This document shows positions 43,786 to 52,523 of a stretch of DNA of 64,000 nt, in pieces. This DNA comes from Methylicorpusculum oleiharenae (GTDB lineage: Bacteria; Pseudomonadota; Gammaproteobacteria; Methylococcales; Methylomonadaceae). The stretch lies in contig NZ_WUTY02000003.1 in assembly GCF_009828925.2 (NCBI RefSeq), positions 1-64,000 on the forward strand, in the 5' to 3' direction. A model generated the notes under the pieces. The model saw only the letters and a list, made by a program, of their open reading frames with translations. It was not told the origin of the DNA and ran no database searches. Each line of letters opens with the position of its first letter. Within the stretch, counting starts at the first letter, position 1. Made by a program: the position numbers and the translations under genes.

Positions 43786-44136
43786 TTAAATAGCAACTGT
43801 CTGATTTATAGCTGCTATTTCATGATTTCCGAATTACAGTTAAATAAGATCAAAGGAACTGCTACCAGCAACTACTACACAAGCAAGACTACGGGGCAAC
43901 TATAGTTAAATAGCAACTGTTTGATTTATATCTACTATCTCCGGATTTCCGAATTACAGTTAAATAGGATCAAAGGAACTGCTACTAGCAACTACTACAC
44001 AACCAAGACTACGAGGCAACTATAGTTAAATAGCAACTGTTTGATTTATATCTACTATCTCCGGATTTCCGAATTACGGTTAAATAAGATCAAAACCTGC
44101 TACTAGCAACTACATAGCTAAGACTGCTGCTAGCAA
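43786..44136. repeat. Three tandem 120-bp repeats
   Basis: Copies begin at 43786, 43906 and 44026, exact 120-bp period, each starting TTAAATAGCAACTGT and including GATTTCCGAATTAC, GTTAAATA-GATCAAA and CTGCTA-CAGCAACTACTAC-type words. The last copy is shortened. The copies are far too similar to each other to hold spacers, so this is not a CRISPR. It lies between the Schlafen-like gene and hsdR and may carry the hsdR promoter in several copies. Confidence 0.9.
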
Positions 44137-45594
44137 TCAAACCCAATACGGCAGGTACACCGCAAATTTCTTGGAACTATCTGGATCTTTGATTTTGATC
44201 TTACCCGCGCTTAAAGCGTCTTTAATCAGTAAAGAAATTTGCGGGCTTTGCTTGTCATGCATCCCAAACCGCTTTCTCAAGGAGGCATTATTCATCCCGC
44301 CAGCGCCATAATACTGAATGATGCTGTGCTGGTAACACGCTTCGATGCGCTCTTCACGGGTCATCTCGGCAAAAGTTTTTGGGCTGTACAGGATGACCTT
44401 GAACGAACTATCGGTTTCTTCCATTTTCAGTGGCGGCAAACCAAATAGCTCAATCGCGGTAATCGCCTTCTCAAAACCGGAGCCGCGCTCCTCGCAAATA
44501 TTAAAGCGTCTGAAGGCAGCGGCCAGCACTTCATTACGTGATTCCGGCGTGGCCCGGATCAAGCGATCAATCTTCTTGCCCGGCAACAACTTACCGGGGT
44601 TGGATATTTCAATCCGATCCGCAAAAATCTCAATCATCGGCCCGCTGCCGCGAATCGTAAAATCCTGATGGATCAGCGCATTAGCGATCAACTCGCGCAA
44701 AGCAATCTCAGGATACATCGAAGCATCGGTACGCAAAGCATGTTTAATCACCTCGCTGCCCGGCAAAATGCCTTTCAAAAACTGAATAAGCCCTTCAAAG
44801 CCAATTGCGTAACCCTTGTTATCAGGAAACTCCTTACTGCCCTGGGTTTTGGTTTTGCCTTCGTACTGAATCACCCGCACCGCTTTACGCGCCAAACCAT
44901 CAAACTGCGACAGATTTTGCGCGGCGGCCAGTGCGCCAAAGTTGGTAATGTAAAACCCCTTGCCATCCACGTCCTCAATCATCTTTTCTTGTTGCAGCCA
45001 ATAGATGATTTCCTCGACATTATTGGGCGTCGGCTTTTTCAATAAGGCATGAATCCCGGCCACATCCAACAAGGTCATCACCTCGGTGGCGTTTTTCAAG
45101 ATCGAAGCATGTAACTCTTCAAACACCGGGGTTTTGCTGTTCAACATCAACGCCCCCACGTCCTGCCGCGATGCCTTGCGGGTACTGCCGCCGCTACGGA
45201 TAAAACTGTCCTCGATACTTTTATGTGCCAAGTGTACCGGCTTTACCGCGCTCTCCCTGATATGCACAAACAACAAAGGGCAATCATTAAACAACTCGAT
45301 AGCGTGATCCATACTCACCAACGGTTCCACCCCGGCCCGGCAAAGATTCGCCAACTGTTCAACAATCTTGTCAGTACTCGCTTTGTCGATACCGACCACC
45401 TTGCCGGTTGCATCTTCCAGCCCAAACACCAGAAAGCCGCCGCCGGGTAAATTGGCAAAGGCGCACAAGTGCTGGCACAACTTATCCTTTTTCGGCGACA
45501 GATTGGATTTCCAGTCCAGTTCGTTCAACTCCTGCGGCACCGGCGACAGACTGCTTTGCAGGTAAGCGATGGCTTTGCTGGTCCAGGGTTTCAT
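44137..45594 (-). CDS. Schlafen/AlbA_2-domain ATPase-like regulator in the hsd operon
   Basis: 485 residues from ATG 45594 (GAGG 8 bases upstream; ATG 45600 is the alternative). The N-terminal AlbA_2 domain contains ESNLSP-like WKSNLSPKKDKLCQHLCAFA followed by GGGFLVFGLEDATG; next HATPase-like/AAA_4 region ELIANALIHQDF...EIFADRIEISNPGKL; C-terminal winged helix. Such proteins often sit between hsdS and hsdR and are annotated as RecG-like or transcriptional regulators. It follows hsdS closely. Confidence 0.85.
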   Translation of the reverse strand: MKPWTSKAIAYLQSSLSPVPQELNELDWKSNLSPKKDKLCQHLCAFANLPGGGFLVFGLEDATGKVVGIDKASTDKIVEQLANLCRAGVEPLVSMDHAIELFNDCPLLFVHIRESAVKPVHLAHKSIEDSFIRSGGSTRKASRQDVGALMLNSKTPVFEELHASILKNATEVMTLLDVAGIHALLKKPTPNNVEEIIYWLQQEKMIEDVDGKGFYITNFGALAAAQNLSQFDGLARKAVRVIQYEGKTKTQGSKEFPDNKGYAIGFEGLIQFLKGILPGSEVIKHALRTDASMYPEIALRELIANALIHQDFTIRGSGPMIEIFADRIEISNPGKLLPGKKIDRLIRATPESRNEVLAAAFRRFNICEERGSGFEKAITAIELFGLPPLKMEETDSSFKVILYSPKTFAEMTREERIEACYQHSIIQYYGAGGMNNASLRKRFGMHDKQSPQISLLIKDALSAGKIKIKDPDSSKKFAVYLPYWV

Positions 45595-45652
45595 GCGCAT
45601 AGCCTCAAACCCAAAACAGGCAGCGGCAGGGATAACTGGAAACTCAGGCGGC

Positions 45653-46951
45653 TCATACGGTTTGCGGCACTTGCGTCGAAGCTGACAGATTGCTGAACGA
45701 CTCTGGCAAAACCAGCTGTTCGACATCGATCATGCCGGTCATCAGACGCGGCAGCAGAATGTCACGGGCTTCTTTGAGGAGTTGGTTTTGCGACTGATAC
45801 ATTGAAATAGATTCGTAAATAGGTGATGAAAATTCATCATATTTGATTAGTACATCTTTTGTTGGTACCACCACCTTAATGAGTTCAGCCAAATCAGTTC
45901 TTGAAAGCTCCTGTTGATTGGTTGCACCTTTACCCAAATTTTCAATAAAAGACTCAATATGTTCTAAAGCCCTTCCTAAATACAAAGCGAATATAGGCGT
46001 ACTAGCCCGAACAATAGTGACATGGCTATCAACAGTAGCAAAACCTGGTGTTGCGAATATTTGAGCAACTCTACCTAAAGTTCCAGTTCCAGTTGAATTT
46101 ATTAAAATATCAAGCTTATTTATTAATTTGTCATCTGGAATTCTTTTTGCTTTGGAAGTTAATCTAGCTTCTTCAAGATTAACATAATGGTTTCTGATGC
46201 ATTTCTGATTTATTACACAAAAACCATCATTCTCAACATAATCAGGAGAAACCCCTCTATTTATATATGACGTCACATTACCAAGCTTTTCTTTCTTCCA
46301 CCCCACCGGCAAGCCCGTTGCCGAATCCAGCGGCGTGGTTTCGTGGCCGGGGAATTTCAGGCGCACAAACCATTCTTCGTAGGTGATTTGCGCCATTTCT
46401 TCCAAGAGCTTGATGCGTGTTAAGTTATTTTCAATCAGGTAGTCATAGGCAGACAAGATGGCGGCGATATTTCTCTGTAAATGAAGGGGCGGCAATTCCA
46501 CCTTACACTTATAAATTCGCTCCGGCGCGGTGTGTTTAACTTTCGCACCACTTGCACTACCAGATATTTGTTGCCTGACTATTTGGGTATTAAATAACTT
46601 ATAAACAAAAAACAAATCCGCTTCGGCATCGTTTTTAATTGTGACGAGGCCTAATCGTTGATTATGTAGAAAACGATCATTTTCGGGAATTATTGCAGCG
46701 CTACCAAGCAGCCCTTCACCTTGTTCAGTCATTGCCACAATAACATTACCTTTCGATAACAAATATTCCGACGGATAATCTCCAGAATAAAACCGATCTT
46801 TATCCCCCCTTGCCTTAAATCCCCCTTCTTCATAGAAATTGCCTGGGGTTAAAACTATGTGCTGACCAACATCTGAAAAGTGTTCACTTTTAAAAGCCCA
46901 GCCATGCTTAACTCGTAAGATTTCACCTAGGGTGATTTGTTTCCATTTCAT
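45653..46951 (-). CDS. hsdS: Type I specificity subunit HsdS
   Basis: 432 residues with the two target-recognition domains: TRD1 about 5-160 and TRD2 about 210-385, separated by conserved helices (LSAYDYLIENNLTRIKLLEE...YEEWFVRLKFPG). The C-terminal helix ARDILLPRLMTGMID is typical. The DNA of TRD2 (about 45800-46270) is visibly more AT-rich than flanking conserved parts, suggesting domain exchange. ATG overlaps the hsdM stop by 4 bases. Confidence 0.93.
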   Translation of the reverse strand: MKWKQITLGEILRVKHGWAFKSEHFSDVGQHIVLTPGNFYEEGGFKARGDKDRFYSGDYPSEYLLSKGNVIVAMTEQGEGLLGSAAIIPENDRFLHNQRLGLVTIKNDAEADLFFVYKLFNTQIVRQQISGSASGAKVKHTAPERIYKCKVELPPLHLQRNIAAILSAYDYLIENNLTRIKLLEEMAQITYEEWFVRLKFPGHETTPLDSATGLPVGWKKEKLGNVTSYINRGVSPDYVENDGFCVINQKCIRNHYVNLEEARLTSKAKRIPDDKLINKLDILINSTGTGTLGRVAQIFATPGFATVDSHVTIVRASTPIFALYLGRALEHIESFIENLGKGATNQQELSRTDLAELIKVVVPTKDVLIKYDEFSSPIYESISMYQSQNQLLKEARDILLPRLMTGMIDVEQLVLPESFSNLSASTQVPQTV

Positions 46952-48939
46952 ACAGAAATGCCTTGAATTAAGCCCATCAATTCATTGGCATTAGTATTTA
47001 AACAAGCCAGTTCCTCTCGAATTTCGCTTAACCTATTTTGATAATCAAAATCCTCATCTACCTGAATGCTATAGCCCACATAGCGTCCCGGTGTCAGGCT
47101 GTAGTCGTTTTCTGCCACTTCGGCCAGATGGACAATTTTGCATAAGCCTTCGACATCGGCATAGTGGCCGTCGGGAAAGTAGTGCAACACATGCTGCCAG
47201 TCTTTCAGCGCCTGTTTGTAATCCTGTATCGGTTCGCCGACCTGGCTTTTGCCGTATTGGTTTTGATATGCGTTGATGGCTGCGGATAATTCGCGCAGCA
47301 GTTTGCCTTGCTCATCCAGTTGCTTTTTGCCAGCGCTGTCTTTTTTATCCAGGGCTTTTTTGGCGGCATCCAGTTGGGTTTTGTAGTTTTCCAGCAGTGC
47401 CGCCAACTGGGGCACAGGATTTTCAAAGGCTTTCAATAAGGCGTGGCAAGCGGCGTAATCGGCATCCTTAGCCAGGATCACGCTGTGCGCCAACTCCAGC
47501 TGTGCGGCCTTAAAGTTCAAGGCAGTGTTGTTAAACAAGCTGCCGGCACACTGTTGCCGTAACTCATTGACCGCCTCGACTAGACTGGTGGCTTGCTCAA
47601 TAGCGTGGGCTTGAAGTTGCGTGGTGCATATGTCGATGGCCAGCAAGTCGCCGCGATAGGCGTTCATGATGGCGGTGAAAGTCAACAACTGGCCGGGTGA
47701 GTAGTCGTTGATGGTGGTCGTGACTTTGCGGAAGGTATTGCGCGCATCGATCATCAGGATTTTGTCGCGGTTTTCCTCGCGTTTGCCGCGATCCAGAAAC
47801 CACACATGACAAGGCAGCGAGCGGGTGTAGAAAAAATTGTTGCCCACGGCCACGATGCAATCCACCGCGCCAGTTTCGATCAGCTTTTGACGGATGGCTT
47901 TTTCGCTGTTACCGGCATCGGTGGCCGAGCTGGCCATAACGAACCCGGCCCGGCCTTTGTCGTTCAGGTAGTGGTAAAAATACTGTATCCATAAATAGTT
48001 ACCGTTGTCGGCCTTGGGAATGCCCACGTCTTTAAACAGGCGTGGGTCGTTTTTAACGTAATCCTTATCCTTGTCAACCTTGTTGACGTTAAACGGTGGA
48101 TTGGCCATCACGAAGTCGCATTGGCCGATCAAGCCGTGCGGATCACTATAAAAGCTGTTGCTTTCGATGATTTTGCCTTCTATGCCATGAATAGCCAGAT
48201 TCATTTTCGCCAGCTTGGCGTTATTGGACTTTAATTCGGTGCCGTAGCATTTGATGGTTTCGTTGACGTTTTTGCCGCCGTGTTCTTCGATGAAGTGGCC
48301 GGTTTGCACAAACATACCGCCGGAGCCGCACGCATTGTCTTGAACGATGCCGTGGTCGGGTTGAATCATGTTGACGATCAGTTGCACTAATGACGGAGGG
48401 GTGAAGAACTCGCCGCCTTCCTGAGCACCCGCACCGCTCATGGAAAACTTCATCAAAAAATATTCGTAAATGCGGCCAAACACATCGCCGGTCAGGCTTT
48501 TGACCGAGTCTTTGTTGAATATCCGGATTAGTTCGCGGAGTAAATCCGGGTCCAATTCCTGATAATTCTTCGGCAAGATGCCAGCCAGATCGGTGTATTC
48601 CTCTTCAATCAAGCGCATGGCGGTATTCAAAGCTTCGCAAATGCCAACGCCTTCCGGCAAATTGGCCAGATAGTCGTATTGCGATTGTTCGGGCACCAGC
48701 ATGGCTCCCGCAGCCAAAAAGTGTTCTTTCGTCAGTTTCACTTTGCCGCGCGGGGTTTCCGGCAAGCTGGCTTCCAGGCTTAACTTGGCTTGTTGGTATC
48801 GGTTTTGCGCATAACGCAGCAGAATCAAACCTAATACGGGGTCTTTGTATTCTGCCGCAGTCAGTTTGGAATTGGCCCGCAAATTATCGGCGCTGGCCCA
48901 AAGTTCGGTTTCAAGTTGTTTGATTTGTTGCTGATTCAT
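46948..48939 (-). CDS. hsdM: Type I methyltransferase subunit HsdM
   Basis: 663 residues. The N-terminal helical domain (1-150) is followed by the N6-adenine methyltransferase core: QEGGEFFTPPSLVQL, DNACGSGGMFVQ (SAM site, motif I) and DFVMANPPFNVN (NPPF catalytic motif IV). A long helical C-terminal arm (about 470-600, lysine-rich coiled part) contacts HsdS. First gene of the hsd operon. Confidence 0.95.
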   Translation of the reverse strand: MNQQQIKQLETELWASADNLRANSKLTAAEYKDPVLGLILLRYAQNRYQQAKLSLEASLPETPRGKVKLTKEHFLAAGAMLVPEQSQYDYLANLPEGVGICEALNTAMRLIEEEYTDLAGILPKNYQELDPDLLRELIRIFNKDSVKSLTGDVFGRIYEYFLMKFSMSGAGAQEGGEFFTPPSLVQLIVNMIQPDHGIVQDNACGSGGMFVQTGHFIEEHGGKNVNETIKCYGTELKSNNAKLAKMNLAIHGIEGKIIESNSFYSDPHGLIGQCDFVMANPPFNVNKVDKDKDYVKNDPRLFKDVGIPKADNGNYLWIQYFYHYLNDKGRAGFVMASSATDAGNSEKAIRQKLIETGAVDCIVAVGNNFFYTRSLPCHVWFLDRGKREENRDKILMIDARNTFRKVTTTINDYSPGQLLTFTAIMNAYRGDLLAIDICTTQLQAHAIEQATSLVEAVNELRQQCAGSLFNNTALNFKAAQLELAHSVILAKDADYAACHALLKAFENPVPQLAALLENYKTQLDAAKKALDKKDSAGKKQLDEQGKLLRELSAAINAYQNQYGKSQVGEPIQDYKQALKDWQHVLHYFPDGHYADVEGLCKIVHLAEVAENDYSLTPGRYVGYSIQVDEDFDYQNRLSEIREELACLNTNANELMGLIQGISV

Positions 48940-49319
48940 GCAGTTGTTAAAGCTTCCTGTAATTTTGATGCGCTCGGAGTGCGCTCCATATTATTCTAAT
49001 CAGTAGGACGCTGACCTTTGATATTAGACACGTTTGTCAGGTTAATTTGACCACAATTTTGCCGCCTTTCCAGGCGTGGTAATATTAACAAAGATATTAT
49101 TGCATACTGTGCAAGTTGCGTAGCCCACACTGGCAGCATTTATCCATCTAAGTCTAAGTACATACTATTTTGTCCTAAATGGAAATATATAATTGTGTAA
49201 ACCAGTTGATTTCGATTACGAACAATTTGAGGCAATTCTTCATACCCATCCAAATGTCTGGATAGATTGCTTGAAGGGTAAAATAACCACTTTTCAATAA
49301 TCCATTATAGGGCGGTGCC
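48940..49319. other. Divergent intergenic region between hsdM and the SIR2 gene
   Basis: 380 bp with no gene. It must hold promoters for the leftward hsd operon and the rightward SIR2-ThiC unit. A short hairpin-like GCCTTTCCAGGCGTGG is near 49061. No clear operator palindrome was found. Confidence 0.6.
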
Positions 49320-50681
49320 ATGGATGCCAACGATCTTGCTCAAGAATTTTCTAAGCAACTAGCGGCAGGTTTTGGGGCGATCTTTGTAGGATCGGGAATT
49401 TCTAGTGCTTCAGCAGTGCCAAACTGGATAGGATTACTTGGTGGGATGGCTCGCACTCGTCTTGGGTTGATCATCGATGCTGAAGATAATCTGCCATTAG
49501 TGGCGCAATATATCGTTAATCAAGCAAACGGTAACAGAGGTCCTCTCGTCCAGCATTTCAGAGAGGAGCTGACGAAACACTATCCGCTTAATCAATACCA
49601 CACAACATTAGCTCGGACGAATGTAAAAAATCTATGGACGACAAATTACGATACGCTTTTGGAGGATGCTTTTCGTCGCTACTTTCACGTTAATGTCAAA
49701 GCCTCCGATGATTCCGTATCCCGAAGTGTTGAAAATTCCGAAATTGAGGTGGTCAAGATGCATGGATGCATTGAGAATTCACCGCATGACGATTTGGTCG
49801 TTACACAGGAAGACTATGAGACATTTTTTGATAGAAGACCTGCGATGGCACGCAGGCTCGGCCAGGACCTGCTTAACAAATCATTCCTTTTCATAGGGTA
49901 TTCCTATGAAGATAGTGACATCAATAATATTCTTGTCGAGGCTAGGCGTTTAGCTCGCAACGCCACTCGGCAACACTTTATTATTTTATTGCGAAATCAA
50001 GATGCAAAAAAACAACAGCGGCAGGATCTTTGGCTTGGAGACCTTGCGCGAGTTGGAATCCAAGCATGCCAGATTGACGAATTTGGCGAGCTTCAAAAGA
50101 TATTGGATCGTATTGCTTTAAAGTCCAGAGGTAACACAGTATTTGTCACTGGCTCACATAGTCGGAATGAAAGAAAGCAATCTACACGCCTGCAATGCAT
50201 TGGCCGGTTACTAGCTCAGGAAAGCAATCTTGTGCTTCTTGATGGCCAATCCGCTGGTACAAGCCGGTTTGTTGTGTCGGCTTATCTGGAGGAGTGCATA
50301 CAGAGAAAAGCGGATATTTTAAGGCGGCTAAGTGTGTTTCCCAATCCCTATGCTGCGAATCCAAATTTTTCGAACGATAGAAATCTTATCCCTATCCTTA
50401 AGGAATGGCGTTCACAATTGCTAAGGTCTGCTCAGGTAATGGTTGTTTACGAGGGTGGTATGGGTACAGAGGCGGAGGTAGGTGTCGCCCTTGATTTAGG
50501 GTGTCAAATTATTCCTGTTCCGGAATGCAAAGAGGATTTGCCGTGGCGGTTATTGGATCAGAATCAGGGGATACAGGATGCGTTGAGAAGTATTAATGGC
50601 GTTTACTTGGATAAAGCTCTGCGTTGCCAAGTAGAACCAGAGGACGTTATGAATTGCGTCCGAACTATTTTAAATCATTGA
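49320..50681 (+). CDS. SIR2-SLOG protein, ThsA-like
   Basis: 453 residues. N-terminal SIR2 domain (1-270): AIFVGSGISSASAVPNW, NLWTTNYDTLLE (catalytic Asn), VVKMHGCIEN (catalytic His) and FLFIGYSYEDSDI; residues for NAD cleavage are present. C-terminal SLOG domain (about 275-453): NTVFVTGSHS, VVYEGGMGTEAEVG and GCQIIPVPE. This SIR2-SLOG order is that of ThsA, the NADase effector of Thoeris, activated by an ADP-ribose-type signal bound to SLOG. Its partner gene here, 8 bases downstream, is a ThiC-family protein rather than a TIR protein. Confidence 0.88.
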   Translation: MDANDLAQEFSKQLAAGFGAIFVGSGISSASAVPNWIGLLGGMARTRLGLIIDAEDNLPLVAQYIVNQANGNRGPLVQHFREELTKHYPLNQYHTTLARTNVKNLWTTNYDTLLEDAFRRYFHVNVKASDDSVSRSVENSEIEVVKMHGCIENSPHDDLVVTQEDYETFFDRRPAMARRLGQDLLNKSFLFIGYSYEDSDINNILVEARRLARNATRQHFIILLRNQDAKKQQRQDLWLGDLARVGIQACQIDEFGELQKILDRIALKSRGNTVFVTGSHSRNERKQSTRLQCIGRLLAQESNLVLLDGQSAGTSRFVVSAYLEECIQRKADILRRLSVFPNPYAANPNFSNDRNLIPILKEWRSQLLRSAQVMVVYEGGMGTEAEVGVALDLGCQIIPVPECKEDLPWRLLDQNQGIQDALRSINGVYLDKALRCQVEPEDVMNCVRTILNH

Positions 50682-50689
50682 CCTAGCCA

Positions 50690-51751
50690 ATGATTATTAA
50701 GGTCCAATCAGCTTCAGGTTGCTTCGAAGTAGGCCTTGGTCTAAAAACTCGTGTGATGGCTCTTGTTGGAATTAGTCATCCCCGGCAACTTCCAGATCAA
50801 ATCGCAAAAATTCGAGCATTAACTACTATGGATAACGCTCCCGACATCATCGGTGACCTCAGTATTTGTCCAATAATGCAGGATTTGCCATTGTGGAAAT
50901 GGATCGTTAAGGAGACGCCTTTTGTTGCTGCTTGCCTGCCTGTCTATACGATTAGTAGCCATGGTGGTCGAATCGACCCTGCGGAATTGTTAGACAAATG
51001 TATAGAGCAAATGGAGGGTGGTGTTGGGATATTGACGATTCATCCAACTCCATCTGAGGATATTCAAAGTCTGGCGCTAAATCGTCTTGTACCTTGTACT
51101 TCCAGAGGAGGAGGCATCATTATCGCCGATGCAGAAAGCCGAAATTGGAGAAGCGAAAATGCCTACATAGAAATTCTACCCCAGTTGATTCATCATGCAA
51201 AAATTAATGGGACTGTCTTAAGTCTTGGTGCTTCCTATCGATCCGCCAATATTTTTGATTCATGTGACGCCGCCCAACAGGCTGAAATTGAACGTCAAAT
51301 TGAATTGGCAAAAATTATTTCAAACGAAGACGTTGGTGTAATCATAGAATCTCCTGGCCACGCACGACCAGCTGACATCAAGAGGCTAGCGTCAATACTA
51401 CGAAAGAGCGGCTTTCCGATTATGCCTCTCGGCCCCATACCAACCGACACGGCTATAGGCATGGATCATGTATCAAGCGCTATTGGAGCTACGCTTCTTG
51501 GTCTTGAAGGGTGTGCCCACATCCTTGCAGCGGTTACGAGAGAAGAGCATACGGGAAGAGTGCCATCATTAGAATCTACTATTGAAGCAGTAATGTCAGC
51601 TCGAATCGCTGCCCATGTGATCGACCTCCACATTCTAGGTGATGATGCTGCAGATTATGCGATTGCGAGTGCTCGCGCCGACAATAGAACTTGTATCATT
51701 GGCAAAGAGACCCCAGGATGTGACCGTTGCAAGCATGCATGCCCACTTTAG
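50690..51751 (+). CDS. ThiC-family (radical-SAM-like) protein in a SIR2 operon
   Basis: 353 residues aligning with the catalytic barrel of ThiC: DIIGDLSICP, AACLPVYTISS, GVGILTIHPT, CTSRGGGIIIADAES, LSLGASYRSANIFDS, VIIESPGHARP, PLGPIPTDTAIGMDHVSSAI and AAVTREEH. The C-terminal cysteines read GCDRCKHACP, i.e. C-x2-C-x3-C instead of ThiC's C-x2-C-x4-C. The N-terminal ThiC domain is absent, so the protein is about 100-250 residues shorter than ThiC. No thiamine genes are near. Known relatives act on aminoimidazole ribotide (ThiC, BzaF); the substrate here is unknown. Co-transcribed with the SIR2-SLOG gene. Confidence 0.82.
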   Translation: MIIKVQSASGCFEVGLGLKTRVMALVGISHPRQLPDQIAKIRALTTMDNAPDIIGDLSICPIMQDLPLWKWIVKETPFVAACLPVYTISSHGGRIDPAELLDKCIEQMEGGVGILTIHPTPSEDIQSLALNRLVPCTSRGGGIIIADAESRNWRSENAYIEILPQLIHHAKINGTVLSLGASYRSANIFDSCDAAQQAEIERQIELAKIISNEDVGVIIESPGHARPADIKRLASILRKSGFPIMPLGPIPTDTAIGMDHVSSAIGATLLGLEGCAHILAAVTREEHTGRVPSLESTIEAVMSARIAAHVIDLHILGDDAADYAIASARADNRTCIIGKETPGCDRCKHACPL

Positions 51752-51862
51752 AATCTAATTTACACTTACATGCCTTGGATACAATCATAGCCATGATTGA
51801 TATTAATCAGCTGTCTAGGAGATTCTCGAAATTTCAAAATATGCGCTAAAGTCTGACGTAGA

Positions 51863-51889
51863 AAAAGCCTGGATTTTGTCCGGGCTTTT
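51863..51889 (+). terminator. Hairpin terminator after the SIR2-ThiC unit
   Basis: AAAAGCCTGGA-TTTTG-TCCGGGCTTTT: an 11-bp stem with one mismatch, flanked by A and T runs, so it can work in both directions. Confidence 0.7.
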
Positions 51890-51923
51890 GCATTTTATGG
51901 AAGTGTGGCAACAGGCATTTAGC

Positions 51924-52022
51924 ATGAGCGTAGAAAATCTAACTCTTGTCTTCGACGGTTCATGTGTTGAGAAAGGCGAAATAGAAGTGCAGGACCTAGC
52001 GCCTACGTTATTGGGGTTGTAA
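51924..52022 (+). pseudogene. 5' fragment of a conserved hypothetical gene
   Basis: 32 codons, MSVENLTLVFDGSCVEKGEI then EVQDLAPTLLGL and stop. It looks like the start of a longer protein family (continuing after APALL...), cut at a junction near 52020. No function is known. Confidence 0.5.
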
Positions 52023-52125
52023 GCCCAAACCCAGGAATTTTGGAAGTTCAACTATAACAATGCCTTATAAGGCAAAGATGCAGCTAACAGGGGTTAATTG
52101 AAGGTTATGTCGACCAGCATGGATA

Positions 52126-52354
52126 CCGTAAGGAATGCTTCGTAAATGAGTAACAGGAAGGACATGAAAAGCAAAATCGAGGCATTGAATCTTTTTTGAT
52201 TTTCACAATGAGTTTTCTTGTGCTCTTTCCCGATCAAATTGGCGGTTTTTTGACTACAAGATAAACACTCGTTTTTCTTGAAGTTAGGAGTGCCAAGCCA
52301 GTTATACCGACTGTTACAGGGCAATATTACTCATTTACGAAGCATTCCTTACGG
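52126..52354 (-). mobile_element. 229-bp MITE, copy 2
   Basis: Perfect 28-bp terminal inverted repeats (52126-52153 and 52327-52354), beginning CCGTAAGGAATGC. Identical in length to copy 1 at 12193-12421, opposite orientation. TCGGCCGATC outside the right end matches the flank of copy 1. No gene inside. Confidence 0.85.
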
Positions 52355-52436
52355 TCGGCCGATCCGAGATGAAAATGCCGGATAAGTGCAAAAAAAACCG
52401 ATTATGAAATCAAGAAAAAGCACGTATCTCCTGTTT

Positions 52437-52517
52437 ATATATCCGCTACCAACTTAGATAACCGCTCCTGCCCCGCATGCGTATAAATCTGCGTCGTCGC
52501 AATGCTTTCATGGCCAA
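52437..52517 (-). repeat. Duplicated recombinase 3' end, copy C
   Basis: About 80 bp matching the last 25 codons of the recombinase remnant at 55758-56234: on the minus strand it encodes ...TQIYTHAGQERLSKLVADI-type sequence (here with YLSKLVADI) and the stop. It lies directly downstream of the TPR gene. Confidence 0.75.
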
Positions 52518-52523
52518 ACCAAG

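Noticed and set aside
43786-44136. Possible CRISPR array
   Set aside because: The unit is 120 bp and repeats throughout without unique spacers; no cas genes are in the window.
50690-51751. Ordinary thiamine ThiC
   Set aside because: N-terminal domain missing, cysteine spacing C-x2-C-x3-C, no thiamine genes or TPP riboswitch upstream, and tight linkage to a SIR2-SLOG gene.
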